Shown here: one piece after another, positions 8,744-18,873 of the stretch
Position numbering within the stretch: position 1 is the first letter of the stretch
Layout: every line of letters starts with the position of its first letter
Assembly (NCBI GenBank): GCA_001940645.1
Contig: MDVS01000015.1
Span: 1-64,000, forward strand
From: Candidatus Heimdallarchaeota archaeon LC_3
GTDB lineage: Archaea > Asgardarchaeota > Heimdallarchaeia > Hodarchaeales > LC-3
Reading direction: 5' to 3'
DNA length: 64,000 nucleotides
Notes under the pieces: model-generated
Databases searched by the model: none
Told to the model about the DNA's origin: nothing
The model's input: the letters and a program-made list of their open reading frames with translations, nothing else
Made by a program: the position numbers and the translations under genes

Positions 8744-11700
8744 TTAGTTTTTTAATAAAACCTCCAATTCTAATCCTTTTACTTTTTTTCTTATCCAAGA
8801 AGTTGGAGCATCAGGGACTACCTCGACAAAAGCATCACTAACTAGTTTTTCTTTAAATTCTTTCGACAATAATTTTTCAAGCTCCTTCTTGTTTGAAGTT
8901 CTGAATCCCACTAAAGATTTTTGTGTTAAAGGTAAAGATGCTTTTTTTCGCAAAAATTGAATTGTTCTTAAGATATCAGAACGTTTCCATTCAATTTTCC
9001 ATTCTTCAGGGACTTTCGGATCTAAATATAAAGTCCAATCCTGCGTGGTATTTGTATTGAACCCAGAATCATTTTTTGGTCTTTGAAAATAGACGTTTTG
9101 AAAGTTTAATTCAATTTCAAATACATTTTTCCATGATTTCACTAAATTTAACTCATCATGATTATCTAATTTGGTAAGATATAATTCAGGAAGACGATAC
9201 CGATTTTTTATTCGATTATCTTGGCGTAATTTTCTACCAGTTTCTAACAAATCCCAGACAAGTTCTGAAACTTCTAAAGTTTCTCGTTGTTTTTTGGTTA
9301 AATTAGGTAGTATTTCAGCTTTTTTAGTTAATAAGTGAATACTTTCAGGTAGTGTACTTGATGCAGGCTTTATCAGCACTTGGTAAAAGTACTCTGCCAA
9401 ATGAGGTACAACTGGAGCAAACAACTTCACAGAAAGATAAACAGCTTTCCAAAGCAGTTGATAAGCTAATTGGACATCAGCAGAAAGAACATTTTTCTCT
9501 GATTCTTCAGCTACCCAGAACCTCTGTCTATTATTTCGTAACCAAAATGTTGAGAGTTTATCCCAGAATCTAGAAAGTGTTTGCAACAATTTAGAGAGCT
9601 TATAACTTTTATACAAATTAGTAACTTCCTTTTCTAAAGATTTTAATTCATTTACTAACCATACATCAGTTAAATTCATCACTTTTGGAAGCCCCGAATT
9701 CAGCTTAGGCCAAACAGAGGGTGTAAGTAAAAGATTTTGTTGTAAAAATCTTGCACATGACCAAAGAGTAAGTAATGGCTTAGTTGAGTTTTTAACATTT
9801 TCAAATCCATATAGTAATGGCTTAGATATATCCCAGCCGGCATAGAACCATCTATTAGGATCAGCTCCAAGTTCATCTGCTGCTTCATAAAACCAAAGTG
9901 CATTACCCTTTGATCTATGCATTGCTTCTCCTTTAGCATCAAGAACCTTTTCATAAGCGACTACATGTTTATAAGGAGGCTTTCCAACCAATGTCACTGA
10001 CATAAATAACATAGAATAAAACCATAACCTTATTTGTTCATGCATCTCTAATACTAGATCAGCAGGAAACCACTTAGCCCAATAAGAATCTGAAGAGTTA
10101 TCATCTAGAAATTCTAAAGTGCTGAAAGGCACTATTCCGGCATCAAGCCAACAATCACCAACTTCTGTAACTCTTGGAACAGAATGACCACACTTGGTAC
10201 ATTTAACCATAACTTTGTCTACATGGGGCCGGTGTAAGTCTGGAACTAGTTTATCAAATTCATACTTTGATTTCATACCAGCTGCTCTCCAAAGTTCATC
10301 CACCCGTCCCATCACTTGTAATTCACCACAATCAGAACATTCATAGAATGGTAAGGGTAATCCCCAAAATCTTTTTCTGGATATACACCAATCCGCCATA
10401 TTATTAAGCCAATCTTTCATTCTAGCTTTTAAACTTGGTGGATCCCAAGTAACCTCCTCGATAGCTATTAAAAGTAAAGGACGTATTTCTTTTGAGCTTA
10501 AAAACCATTCATCTACTAATCTATAAACAAGTTCCTCATTACAGCGCCAACAAGATGGATATCTGTGCACAAGAGTAGTTTCGTATTGTAATTTACCTAG
10601 AAATTGTAGCTTTTCAGTGACGGATTCTGATACATCACTAAAGAATTTGCCGTCAAATCCAAATTTGGGTAAATAATGACCGTTTTCCGTTAAAGGAGCT
10701 AAGACTGGCAATCCAAGCTTTTTCCCTAACTCATTATCTTCTGCACCACAACCAGGAGCTACATGCACTAATCCAGTTCCATCGGTTTCAGAAACTTCAT
10801 CCCATGAAACAACGGTTACATCCACATTATTTTGCTCAGGAACAAACGATTGACAGGGACCCTCAAGATCTATTCCAACTAAAAGATCACCTTTGAATGT
10901 AAATACTTCTACATAGGTTTCTTGTAACCATGAAAGTCCTTCAAAAGCATTTTTACCAAGAACTAACCACATTGAATTTTTTAGTTTCTTTTTTTGGGGT
11001 TTTACTAGAATATAATCTAATTCAGGATGAACGGCAACTGCAACATTAGCCGGTAAGGTCCAAGGGGTTGTTGTCCAAACTAATAATGCAACATCGGGCA
11101 TTTTCTGGGGAAATTTCTGTAAAAGAAAAGCCTCAAATTCAGTGAAATGTCCAGTATAATGTTTGTGAGCAAATTGAACAAAAACACTTGGATGAGTTAT
11201 GTCTTTGTAAGAATCCATCTGTTCATGTTGACTTAAAGAAGTACCACAGCGAGGACACCAAGGCATAACGCGATTACCTTTGTACAACCAACCATTTTCA
11301 TTGCATATTTTCAAGAAATACCAAATATATTCTATGTTAGTATCAGTATGCGTCCAATAAGAATTGTCCCAGTCCATCCATTGACCAAGTTGTTGACTTT
11401 GTTCAGTGATCACGTCTCCAAATTTTTCAACTCGAGCACGACAAGCATTTGTGAATCTATCCAACCCAAAATCAAAGATTTCTCTTTTTGAATTAAGTTT
11501 TAATTGTTTTTCAACTTCAACTTCAACCCAAAGTCCCTGACAATCAAAGCCATTTTGATAACGAATCTTTTTTCCTAGAGAATTGTTATATCTTAAGTAA
11601 ACATCTTTGAGGGTTCTTCCCCAAGCATGATGTACTCCCATGGGATTATTAGCAGTTATGGGACCATCAAAGAAACTAAATCTTTTTTTAGTAGAAGATT

Positions 11701-11839
11701 TATTCAAATATTTCTTAGGAACTTCTAATTTTTTCCAAAATTCATTAACTTGCTTTTCTAAAGTTAGGAAATCTGGAAAAACAGACAAATTTGGAAAGTA
11801 ATCAAAAGATTTAGTTCCTGTGGGTAAAAAATCAAGCAC
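8744..11839 (-). CDS. ileS: Isoleucyl-tRNA synthetase (bacterial-like subtype)
   Basis: A 1031-aa class Ia synthetase that charges tRNA-Ile. The HIGH-equivalent motif is PMGVHHAWG (about 63-71) and the KMSKS-equivalent is MHRSKGN (about 642). The editing insertion shows WTTTPWTLPAN and GLVHVAPGCGAED, so proofreading is probably retained. CPRCG, CWRC, CSDCG and CTKCG pairs suggest zinc sites. The ANNPMGVHHAWGRT version of HIGH is familiar from a divergent group of bacterial IleRS and not from usual archaeal IleRS (HLGTA-like), hinting at transfer. The start is GTG; the frame stays open about 42 codons further upstream without ATG, GTG or TTG, so an N-terminal extension on an unusual start cannot be excluded. 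Confidence 0.9.
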   Translation of the reverse strand: MLDFLPTGTKSFDYFPNLSVFPDFLTLEKQVNEFWKKLEVPKKYLNKSSTKKRFSFFDGPITANNPMGVHHAWGRTLKDVYLRYNNSLGKKIRYQNGFDCQGLWVEVEVEKQLKLNSKREIFDFGLDRFTNACRARVEKFGDVITEQSQQLGQWMDWDNSYWTHTDTNIEYIWYFLKICNENGWLYKGNRVMPWCPRCGTSLSQHEQMDSYKDITHPSVFVQFAHKHYTGHFTEFEAFLLQKFPQKMPDVALLVWTTTPWTLPANVAVAVHPELDYILVKPQKKKLKNSMWLVLGKNAFEGLSWLQETYVEVFTFKGDLLVGIDLEGPCQSFVPEQNNVDVTVVSWDEVSETDGTGLVHVAPGCGAEDNELGKKLGLPVLAPLTENGHYLPKFGFDGKFFSDVSESVTEKLQFLGKLQYETTLVHRYPSCWRCNEELVYRLVDEWFLSSKEIRPLLLIAIEEVTWDPPSLKARMKDWLNNMADWCISRKRFWGLPLPFYECSDCGELQVMGRVDELWRAAGMKSKYEFDKLVPDLHRPHVDKVMVKCTKCGHSVPRVTEVGDCWLDAGIVPFSTLEFLDDNSSDSYWAKWFPADLVLEMHEQIRLWFYSMLFMSVTLVGKPPYKHVVAYEKVLDAKGEAMHRSKGNALWFYEAADELGADPNRWFYAGWDISKPLLYGFENVKNSTKPLLTLWSCARFLQQNLLLTPSVWPKLNSGLPKVMNLTDVWLVNELKSLEKEVTNLYKSYKLSKLLQTLSRFWDKLSTFWLRNNRQRFWVAEESEKNVLSADVQLAYQLLWKAVYLSVKLFAPVVPHLAEYFYQVLIKPASSTLPESIHLLTKKAEILPNLTKKQRETLEVSELVWDLLETGRKLRQDNRIKNRYRLPELYLTKLDNHDELNLVKSWKNVFEIELNFQNVYFQRPKNDSGFNTNTTQDWTLYLDPKVPEEWKIEWKRSDILRTIQFLRKKASLPLTQKSLVGFRTSNKKELEKLLSKEFKEKLVSDAFVEVVPDAPTSWIRKKVKGLELEVLLKN

Positions 11840-12141
11840 ATTGTCAACAATATGTTCTGAATCATGATTATTGGTATTAGAAGAGTTATCAGATTCAGGG
11901 TGGACTGTTGAGTTATTTAAATTACGAGTATCCTGTTTTAATTTCTCGATCCAACCTTAAAACCTCTAGTATAAATTTTACTTATAAATTTAAAAATATA
12001 TCAAATCTTGAAAGAAAGAAATTAATTACAAAATGTTACAATTACTGGTAAAAAAAAAGAAGTTTAATAAAAATAATTCAATCAGGAGGAAGGATAACGC
12101 AAATGGAAAAAAATTCAGTCTTATTTAATGCAATAAAAATG
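11840..12141. other. Intergenic region upstream of ileS
   Basis: About 300 bases separating ileS from the flavoprotein gene, both on the minus strand. The ileS promoter should be here; TATA-like sequence occurs near 11965-11990. On the plus strand AGGAGGAAGG at 12083-12092 precedes an ATG at 12103, but that frame runs antisense into the flavoprotein gene and is not called. Confidence 0.4.
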
Positions 12142-13332
12142 TTAAAACCATTTTCTAAACCAGTATTTTTCGAATATTACTTTAGACCAGTGCCAATATC
12201 TCCTAGGTTTATACACTTTCACTTCTGGTTTAGGAGTTTTGTAAAAATTTCCACTGGCATAACCTGCTTTGCCATTTCCTATTTCAATAAAACATGATCC
12301 ATTTCCTTCATATTTAATCCTTTTTGGATGATCTAATATTTCCGCAGATATGTTTTCTGCTACTACTTCGGCATGTTTATGCGCAAATATTCCTGCTTTA
12401 GGTAGTATACCCCCGTTTGGAAGTTTAATAGAGGTGACATCACCAATGGCATAGACATTTGAATATTGTGTTTTAAGAGTAGATCTATCACTTGGAATCC
12501 AACCTGAATCATCAGTTAAACCTGCTTCTCCTACAATATTTGGGGCTTTATGGGGTGGAACAACGAGACATAAGTCATAATCTTGAGAACTGCCATCAAC
12601 GAAATGGATTGTTTTTTTCTCAGGAATGATGTTTTTGAACTGTGAATTTGGGTAATAATTAATTTTAAAGTCTTCAAACATTTGAGTGACAGCTAATCCT
12701 ACGTCTGGACCGGCAACAGGTAATGGAGCAGGTTCAGGAGCATACAAATTAATTTCTATCTGATTTCTATTTTTCTTATTAAAATAATTTCTGAGAAATA
12801 ATGCTGCTTCATAGGGAGCAGCAGGACATTTATAAGGAAGACTGGCAATCACAAGTGTAACTACTCCTTGCGTAAAAGTTTCCAAACGTTTTTTCAAAGG
12901 TTCTAAACCTGCAAACGAATAAAATAGATGAACATCCTCTGAATCAAAAGGAAGAGAGGTTAAATCTAATTCAGCTCCTAAGGCAAGAATCAAATAATCA
13001 TAAAGGATTGAATCAGCTTCTGATTTTAGGACAACTTGCTTGTTTTGAAGATCAATTTTTTTAACCTCTGCTTGTATAAACTCGATTCTTTTTCGATTTA
13101 GTCTTTCAAGACTTTTTTTAACTTTATCAATCTTCCGCCAACCCATCATTACCCACAGGTAAGATGGAGGAAAAAAATGATACTCTTCTTTATCGATTAA
13201 GATAATTCGATGATTTTTCTTTAATTTCTTTCGGAGAATGTTAGCAGTGACTAATCCGCCAGTTCCTCCTCCAAGAATTACAATTGTTTTCTCTGAATTG
13301 ATTCTGATCACCTTAGGATTATTAATTACCAT
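12142..13332 (-). CDS. Sulfide:quinone oxidoreductase-like FAD/NAD-dependent oxidoreductase
   Basis: A flavoprotein of about 396 aa in the sulfide:quinone oxidoreductase/flavocytochrome c sulfide dehydrogenase family. The FAD-binding motif ILGGGTGG lies near the N-terminus and a second FAD-contact motif, YAIGDV, near 300. The conserved cysteine in YKCPAAPYE (about 170) is present, as is a second cysteine in GSCFIEIG (about 345), consistent with the redox-active pair, and the C-terminus is an aromatic/basic tail (FEKYWFRKWF) of the kind that anchors monotopic SQRs. Such enzymes oxidise sulfide and pass electrons to quinone. Activity here is inferred. An in-frame TTG at 13347 would add five residues; ATG is preferred. 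Confidence 0.78.
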   Translation of the reverse strand: MVINNPKVIRINSEKTIVILGGGTGGLVTANILRKKLKKNHRIILIDKEEYHFFPPSYLWVMMGWRKIDKVKKSLERLNRKRIEFIQAEVKKIDLQNKQVVLKSEADSILYDYLILALGAELDLTSLPFDSEDVHLFYSFAGLEPLKKRLETFTQGVVTLVIASLPYKCPAAPYEAALFLRNYFNKKNRNQIEINLYAPEPAPLPVAGPDVGLAVTQMFEDFKINYYPNSQFKNIIPEKKTIHFVDGSSQDYDLCLVVPPHKAPNIVGEAGLTDDSGWIPSDRSTLKTQYSNVYAIGDVTSIKLPNGGILPKAGIFAHKHAEVVAENISAEILDHPKRIKYEGNGSCFIEIGNGKAGYASGNFYKTPKPEVKVYKPRRYWHWSKVIFEKYWFRKWF

Positions 13333-13458
13333 AGCAGATTTTAGCAATTATTCTTGAATTTAATGATAAAAAAACCTAATATATAACTTTGTAGGGTTAA
13401 CTAATGAACAATAGAGTTAATTTGGCAGATTACATTTGATTCATTGAAGAATCTTATT

Positions 13459-15210
13459 TTAGTTATTATTTGGATAATTGTCAATAAAAATATTAGAAAT
13501 ATACTCATAATACGATTTTATTCTTTTATATTCTTGATAAATAACTTTTCCATCTCCAATAAATTCCTGATTTAATTTATTTCCTTTTTCAGCTGTAGAA
13601 ATAATATATTGAAGTTTGTATACTTGGTAGGTCTTGATCGAAGCTCCAAGTTGTCTCAAAAATTTTTTTTCTGAATTACGAACAACAATATTATTGAATT
13701 CAGAGATAAAAGGGAGAAAATTCATTAAATTAGTTATATCCGGTTGATGAGAGATGAGATTACTTGCAGTATCAGGATGAATAAAGAATTTGCTTGTAGC
13801 TAATCCAAGAGAGGTAATATTGATTTTAAAGTTTTCATATATGATTAATTTTGCTAAAAAAAGGATTCTGATAGCTTCTTCTAACGAATCGTTAATATCT
13901 GTAAGAGTAGTGTATTTGGAAGAAACCAGAAAAGATTGTTCAAAAAATTCTGCAAGATCATCAAATAAAATAGTTTCTTGAGGAATATGAGATAAATATA
14001 GTAAAAGAAGTTCGGGAAAATAATCTCGTAAGGATGATCGAACAGGAGCTGATCCTTCAATAAAACCCTCAATTTTTTCTTTTTGATCTTTAGAAACAAC
14101 AACATACCCGTAACCTTTGTCGTGGTGTTGTGGTCTGCCTGCTCGTCCAAGCATCTGGAGGATATCTGAGCTACTCATAGTCTCTTTGCCTGTTAGAGGA
14201 TTATTATAATCCAAATCAGCTATGATAACTACTTTGGCAGGAAGATTTACTCCCCAAGCAAGAGAAGAAGTGGAAATAAGAATTTTTATATTATTATTTA
14301 GAAATTCTTCAATAATTTTCTTCTTATCGGATTCAGATAATCCAGCATGATAAAAAGCAATACCATAATAGGATAATTCCGATAATTTTTGATTCTGAAA
14401 ATTAACTTTACTGTGAAAGGGTAATTCGTCTCGTTGAGCCCAAGAGGTAAACATTTTAGCATAAAAATGGACATTAGCTCTGGAGGTCGTAAAAATCAAT
14501 GATTGATTAGGGAGAAATTTTTTACTGATTTGATAAGCTTTGACCATTCTACCAAACTTTTCCTGCATGGATTCGGGTAAATCAATAAGTTTGGTTTGAA
14601 GTTGTGTGCTACGATAAGAGTTATCATAAATAAGGGGAGTAGCTTGTAACCATTCAGCTAATTGAAATGTATTAGGAATAGTAGCAGACAAACCAATAAG
14701 TCTAATAGAAGGATAATGAGTCCTAAGAAACATCAATAAATATTCAAGATAGGCCCCACGTTTTCCTTCAGCAAGAAGATGAATTTCATCAATAACAATA
14801 ACAGAAAGAGGAAAAGAAGAAAAATTAAGTGAATGAAGGAGAGAAAGAAACTTTTCAGGAGTGGAAAGGAGAATATCACAATCAGAAAGATCAGAAGGAG
14901 AGGAACCACCAAGAACAAGGCGAGTCTTCCAGTTAAGAGAATCAAATTTACGGAGTTCAGCGAATTTTTCATGGTTTAATGCTCGAAGTGGACCAAGATA
15001 TAATGCTTTACCTGGTTTAAGGAGAGCTTTAAGTATAGCTAACTGAGCTATTACAGTCTTCCCTGAACCAGTTGGGGCTTGAACAATAATATTATTGTCA
15101 GTATTCCAGATGTCATGGTAAGATTGTTGCTGAACTTTGTTAAGAGATTCAGGGAATAATTTAAGGAAAGGTTTAGGAATATCAGGGAAATTTGTGACTG
15201 AAGAACTCAT
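13459..15210 (-). CDS. Ski2-like superfamily 2 helicase (Hel308-related)
   Basis: A 583-aa ATP-dependent helicase. Motif I is APTGSGKT (about 42-49), motif II DEIH (about 143), motif III SAT (about 175) and motif VI QMLGRAGRP (about 355). Two RecA-like domains are followed by a winged-helix region and a helical domain. Hel308 enzymes unwind lagging strands at stalled forks and are usually about 700 aa; this one is shorter and seems to lack the last domain, so 'Hel308-related' is safer than Hel308. The C-terminal third contains unusually many isoleucine and asparagine residues. The ATG at 15210 begins right after the preceding intergenic region. No co-transcribed partner is obvious. Confidence 0.82.
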   Translation of the reverse strand: MSSSVTNFPDIPKPFLKLFPESLNKVQQQSYHDIWNTDNNIIVQAPTGSGKTVIAQLAILKALLKPGKALYLGPLRALNHEKFAELRKFDSLNWKTRLVLGGSSPSDLSDCDILLSTPEKFLSLLHSLNFSSFPLSVIVIDEIHLLAEGKRGAYLEYLLMFLRTHYPSIRLIGLSATIPNTFQLAEWLQATPLIYDNSYRSTQLQTKLIDLPESMQEKFGRMVKAYQISKKFLPNQSLIFTTSRANVHFYAKMFTSWAQRDELPFHSKVNFQNQKLSELSYYGIAFYHAGLSESDKKKIIEEFLNNNIKILISTSSLAWGVNLPAKVVIIADLDYNNPLTGKETMSSSDILQMLGRAGRPQHHDKGYGYVVVSKDQKEKIEGFIEGSAPVRSSLRDYFPELLLLYLSHIPQETILFDDLAEFFEQSFLVSSKYTTLTDINDSLEEAIRILFLAKLIIYENFKINITSLGLATSKFFIHPDTASNLISHQPDITNLMNFLPFISEFNNIVVRNSEKKFLRQLGASIKTYQVYKLQYIISTAEKGNKLNQEFIGDGKVIYQEYKRIKSYYEYISNIFIDNYPNNN

Positions 15211-15386
15211 GAAAAATCACTAAAGGCTTTAGTAAAAATATTCAATAGGATTTAAATAAGAAATTGGGACATGATTAATACGAAAATGTGTGAAATTTCA
15301 AAATCGCATCCAAATTCTTGTTCAATATCTAAAATGATTTCACCTACTCTTTTGTACTGCTTTTATCAAGATGATTGTAATATTTT

Positions 15387-16334
15387 TTAGATAATAAAAC
15401 GTGTTCCAACACTATTTGGAACAAAAGAATCTGGTAATCTCCTAGCCATTTCGTGTATTGCTTTCCAACCGGTACAATGGCTTGGAACAACAAAACTCGG
15501 ATTTATCTTTTCTAATTCATCAATTGTCGGTGAAATTATCTTTTCAAAAAACGGACCACCTAGATGAAAACCACCCATAATAAAATAAATTTTTGATTCA
15601 CCGGTAATTACTTGAGCGTTCTTTATAATATTAACAATTCCTGCGTGACCACATCCTGTGATCACAACTAGACCTTTGTTACGTATATTAGCAATGAAAC
15701 ACTGATCATCAGATACAATGGGATCAGCAACCCATTTACCGTTTTTCTTTGCATAATGATTTGGTAAGCCAGTTTCGAATTCAATTGTTCTTGAAATTTC
15801 CCCAGAAATTAGGGAAGTATCATCAAAAAGCATTGATGGGCCTACTGACTCGATCAATTCAATATTTTGATCCAATAATTCTTTTTTCTTCGGTTGAGGA
15901 AGATTCACCTCAACTCCATTAGGTAGTATCAGTTTTCTTTCTAAATATGAATCTGGATGAATAACTAATGGCGTTTTCTTTTTACCCATTTGCTTCAATA
16001 TACCTAGCAATCCCATAACATGATCAGTATGACCATGACTAACTACAATAGCGTCAATAGTCTCTAGATCTATATTTAGAGCATTAAGATTATAAATCAA
16101 TCCATTCATCGATACACCGGTGTCAAATAGTATTCGTCTTTTTGAAGATCCAAAATTAACATCCACTAAAACTGAAAATCCATGTTCAGCTATAGGTAAT
16201 GGTTTAATCAATGTGTCAGGCAACAATGGATATCTTTTAACATTCTTATTACTTGTCATTAATAAATCGAAGGAATTATCTACTAATGATAATATTTCTA
16301 TAGAATCTGTAGGTTTAATATATATTTGTGTCAT
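15387..16334 (-). CDS. Metallo-beta-lactamase-fold hydrolase (COG1237-like, dihydropterin synthase-related)
   Basis: A 315-aa MBL-fold protein. The metal motif SHGHTDH (about 98-104) is complete and TGCGHAGIVN (about 225) gives the next histidine; PSHCTGW lies near the C-terminus. The cysteine-flanked late motifs and the early LFDTG match the COG1237 group, which includes the archaeal enzyme that makes ribofuranosyl-aminobenzene phosphate dihydropterin in methanopterin synthesis. Whether this one has that activity is uncertain, since many paralogues exist. The start ATG at 16334 is in place and the gene stands alone between the helicase and the VOC protein. Confidence 0.8.
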   Translation of the reverse strand: MTQIYIKPTDSIEILSLVDNSFDLLMTSNKNVKRYPLLPDTLIKPLPIAEHGFSVLVDVNFGSSKRRILFDTGVSMNGLIYNLNALNIDLETIDAIVVSHGHTDHVMGLLGILKQMGKKKTPLVIHPDSYLERKLILPNGVEVNLPQPKKKELLDQNIELIESVGPSMLFDDTSLISGEISRTIEFETGLPNHYAKKNGKWVADPIVSDDQCFIANIRNKGLVVITGCGHAGIVNIIKNAQVITGESKIYFIMGGFHLGGPFFEKIISPTIDELEKINPSFVVPSHCTGWKAIHEMARRLPDSFVPNSVGTRFII

Positions 16335-16485
16335 AAATATCGTGCCCTAAAGAAAACAAAAAATCTCAATCAGTTTAAGGAATTTTCTAACCATAAAACC
16401 TGACTAATAATATATCCCAAAATGAAAATTAGATGAAAATTTTTCTATTTTTCAGTGTTTTTAGGATTTTACCAGATATAATGTA

Positions 16486-16839
16486 CTAATTTTCTGAAAA
16501 TAAACTTAATTCATTACCAAAACAATCTTGAAATACCGCAACATGCCCTAAACGTTCACCATATTTAAATTTGTCCTTAATTATCTTGCCTTCACCATCA
16601 ACAATCTTTTTCAAAGTAGCTGAAATATCTTCAACAGCAAGTCCTACATTTAATCCTTTGGAACGCAATTTTTCTGTCTGAAATATTCCAATACTTACAC
16701 ATTCATTTAGTTCCACTATTCCCTGACCGGAAATAGATTCTCTATCAAATTTCCAATCAAAAACATTTTCATAAAACTTAATTCCTTTTTCTAAATCAAG
16801 AACAGGAATTTCTATTCCAACTATTTCCATCTGTATCAT
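16486..16839 (-). CDS. VOC-superfamily (glyoxalase/dioxygenase-like) protein
   Basis: A 117-aa single-module vicinal-oxygen-chelate protein. It shows the beta-alpha-beta-beta-beta pattern twice, with EIPVLDLEKGIKFYENVF at the start and a terminal GHVAVFQDCFGNELSLF containing the final metal-ligand glutamate region. Members include glyoxalase I, dioxygenases and resistance proteins, acting as dimers. The substrate cannot be predicted. It stands alone with a divergent upstream region. Confidence 0.8.
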   Translation of the reverse strand: MIQMEIVGIEIPVLDLEKGIKFYENVFDWKFDRESISGQGIVELNECVSIGIFQTEKLRSKGLNVGLAVEDISATLKKIVDGEGKIIKDKFKYGERLGHVAVFQDCFGNELSLFSEN

Positions 16840-17325
16840 CTAAATTTTAATTTATTTGTTTTCTTTTCTATACATATCCATATGATAGGTGGTCGGCACT
16901 AAGACGGATCGAAAAAATAGCATTACTTCGGTTACTCAACACCAAATCATATCGATTTTTAATAAAATTTCAAAAAGTCTTAAAGAGTAGGTTGTCCATA
17001 TTAATGTTTAGTTTTTTAGGCAATAAACTAATATAATTTTTTTTCTTTCTATACTTTTCTTAAAATTCCTTAGTTTTTCTTTTACAGTCTCTATCAATAG
17101 CTAAATTATTGAAATGATCTAATCAAACCTTTTCTAAAAACTGCTGGATCAAAATCGTCCTAAATCGAATTTTCAGTTATTTATCCCGGTTAAAATTACT
17201 GAAAAGGGTCTTAATTCTTATAGTAAATTTATACGATAGGTTTTTAAAGAGATTATTATTTTATTAAGTAAAGTAATAATATCAATAAAATCTCATTATT
17301 ACTTGAAACCTTGATGTGAAAATTA
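16840..17325. other. Divergent intergenic region, nothing recognised
   Basis: Nearly 500 bases between the minus-strand VOC gene and the plus-strand secreted protein gene. No protein-like frame or strong repeat was seen. TATA-like sequence occurs near 17250-17290, in keeping with a promoter for the secreted protein. Confidence 0.4.
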
Positions 17326-18873
17326 ATGAAAAGCAAATTTAAAACCATTTTAGTTATTAGTATGTTTGTAATGACATTTGGAATCGCTACCAGTGCCAAT
17401 GCCTTTACTTTTCCCAGTTTTAACTTTAGTCCTGCTGTTTACATATTTACTCCTATTTCTACAGCAAATTATCAGATTACTGGGGAATCAGTATATGTTT
17501 CATCAACTTTTTCAGCATATGATTTTGATGGATATGTTACAAGAGTTTATGTTAAATTAGATGGTGGCAGTTGGATTTACAAAGGTAGTGGGACTGGTGT
17601 TAAGTCTCATGGATTTACTTTTGGCACAATTAACCTAGGACCTCATACAATCTATGTTAGAGCATATGATAACGATGGTGCCTATAGAACTGTATCCCGT
17701 AGTTTTACTGTTTCGTTTAATTACGGAATTAATATTAATTTTGATGACGGACGGGCTATATTCGCAGCATTAAAAGACATTGCTCAGGAAGTCATTGATT
17801 CCGCTCTTCCAGTTGGTGAGACATATACAATAGGTCCGTATGTGGCACCAACGGAAAAAGCTAGTTTTAAAGTTAAATTCGAATTGTATCGCTCTGCTAC
17901 TAATACAATCCAGATTAGCTTAGTTGATAGCAGTGTTACGATTCCAGGTCCTTACAATATTGATTTTGAATTTAGTTTTGGTCTTGTAGTAGATGTTACT
18001 ATTAGTTCTGGTTCGATAACGATCACATTAAAACGATTGGAAGCTGGAGCTGAAGCTAAATTTAGTTTAGACATTACTACTGCCATTGACAAACTAATAG
18101 ATACCGAAATGACTGACGGGACAGATAAAACTGCAATTAAAGGTGGAGTCAAAAATTTAGATGCTTGGGGAGCTTTTGACAGTTTACCCAAATTTGAAGT
18201 AGCAGCTGGTAAAAAATTAACCGCTATTGGAACTGCTTCAACAACATTTTCTGTAAATCCAGGTGATGATCCTTGGACTGGAAGTTTGACTATCAAAGGT
18301 ATTTCTTTTGAATCTTATTACCGATTAGATATTGAAAATATTGGAGGTAGTATGAAAACCAATGCTATCCGAGATCATATTATTAGCGTTTTGAACAAAA
18401 TTCCATCTTCAGCAAGTGTTACTGTTAGAATACCCAGAATCTGTTTTTGGCGATATTGTACTCCCAGTTACACACGGACCTTTACCGCGGATCTTTCCTC
18501 ATATAAATCAGCTATTGAGAATCAAATAAAAAATGTTTTTAATACCGCATCATTTGCTGTTACGGCAGAATTAGATCTCAACAGTAAATTAACAGCTTAC
18601 AAAATTGACTATTATGATATTCTTACTAATTCTCCTTATGCTAAACTTTACGTAGGACAATTCTTCATTGATTTCGATGCCGAACTCTCTTTTAGTATCG
18701 GTCTTAGAATTTCTTTGAGTATCAGCACACCAAATTGGATTCGAAACTTGGGTGGACCCAGCTCAGTTGGCTATACATTTAGTTTTTCTGAATCTCAAAT
18801 ACTATTAAATGTCGACAAAGTCTATACGAGTCCTTGGTTAATTAATGGAATAACGATCACACCATTTAACTAA
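17326..18873 (+). CDS. Secreted protein with N-terminal Ig-like domain
   Basis: A 515-aa exported protein. The N-terminus is a signal peptide: basic MKSKFK, a hydrophobic core to about residue 22, and cleavage probably after SANA. Residues about 35-120 look like a bacterial Ig-like/fibronectin-like domain (VYVSSTFSAYDFDG ... IYVRAYDNDG). The rest is beta-rich and not recognised. Two cysteines in ICFWRYC (about 372-378) may form a disulfide. There is no C-terminal membrane helix or CTERM motif, so it is probably released or held by other surface components. A cell-surface role is inferred from the export signal alone. Confidence 0.72.
   Translation: MKSKFKTILVISMFVMTFGIATSANAFTFPSFNFSPAVYIFTPISTANYQITGESVYVSSTFSAYDFDGYVTRVYVKLDGGSWIYKGSGTGVKSHGFTFGTINLGPHTIYVRAYDNDGAYRTVSRSFTVSFNYGININFDDGRAIFAALKDIAQEVIDSALPVGETYTIGPYVAPTEKASFKVKFELYRSATNTIQISLVDSSVTIPGPYNIDFEFSFGLVVDVTISSGSITITLKRLEAGAEAKFSLDITTAIDKLIDTEMTDGTDKTAIKGGVKNLDAWGAFDSLPKFEVAAGKKLTAIGTASTTFSVNPGDDPWTGSLTIKGISFESYYRLDIENIGGSMKTNAIRDHIISVLNKIPSSASVTVRIPRICFWRYCTPSYTRTFTADLSSYKSAIENQIKNVFNTASFAVTAELDLNSKLTAYKIDYYDILTNSPYAKLYVGQFFIDFDAELSFSIGLRISLSISTPNWIRNLGGPSSVGYTFSFSESQILLNVDKVYTSPWLINGITITPFN

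Noticed and set aside
12103..12297. 64-codon plus-strand ORF with AGGAGGAAGG upstream
   Set aside because: Most of it is antisense to the end of the SQR-like gene and the sequence has no protein-like pattern; the ribosome-binding-site match is probably chance.
13389..13403. TGTAGGGTTAACTAA upstream of the SQR-like gene as a further DtxR site
   Set aside because: Only a partial match to the dyad; TGTAGG alone recurs in several leaders and is weak evidence.
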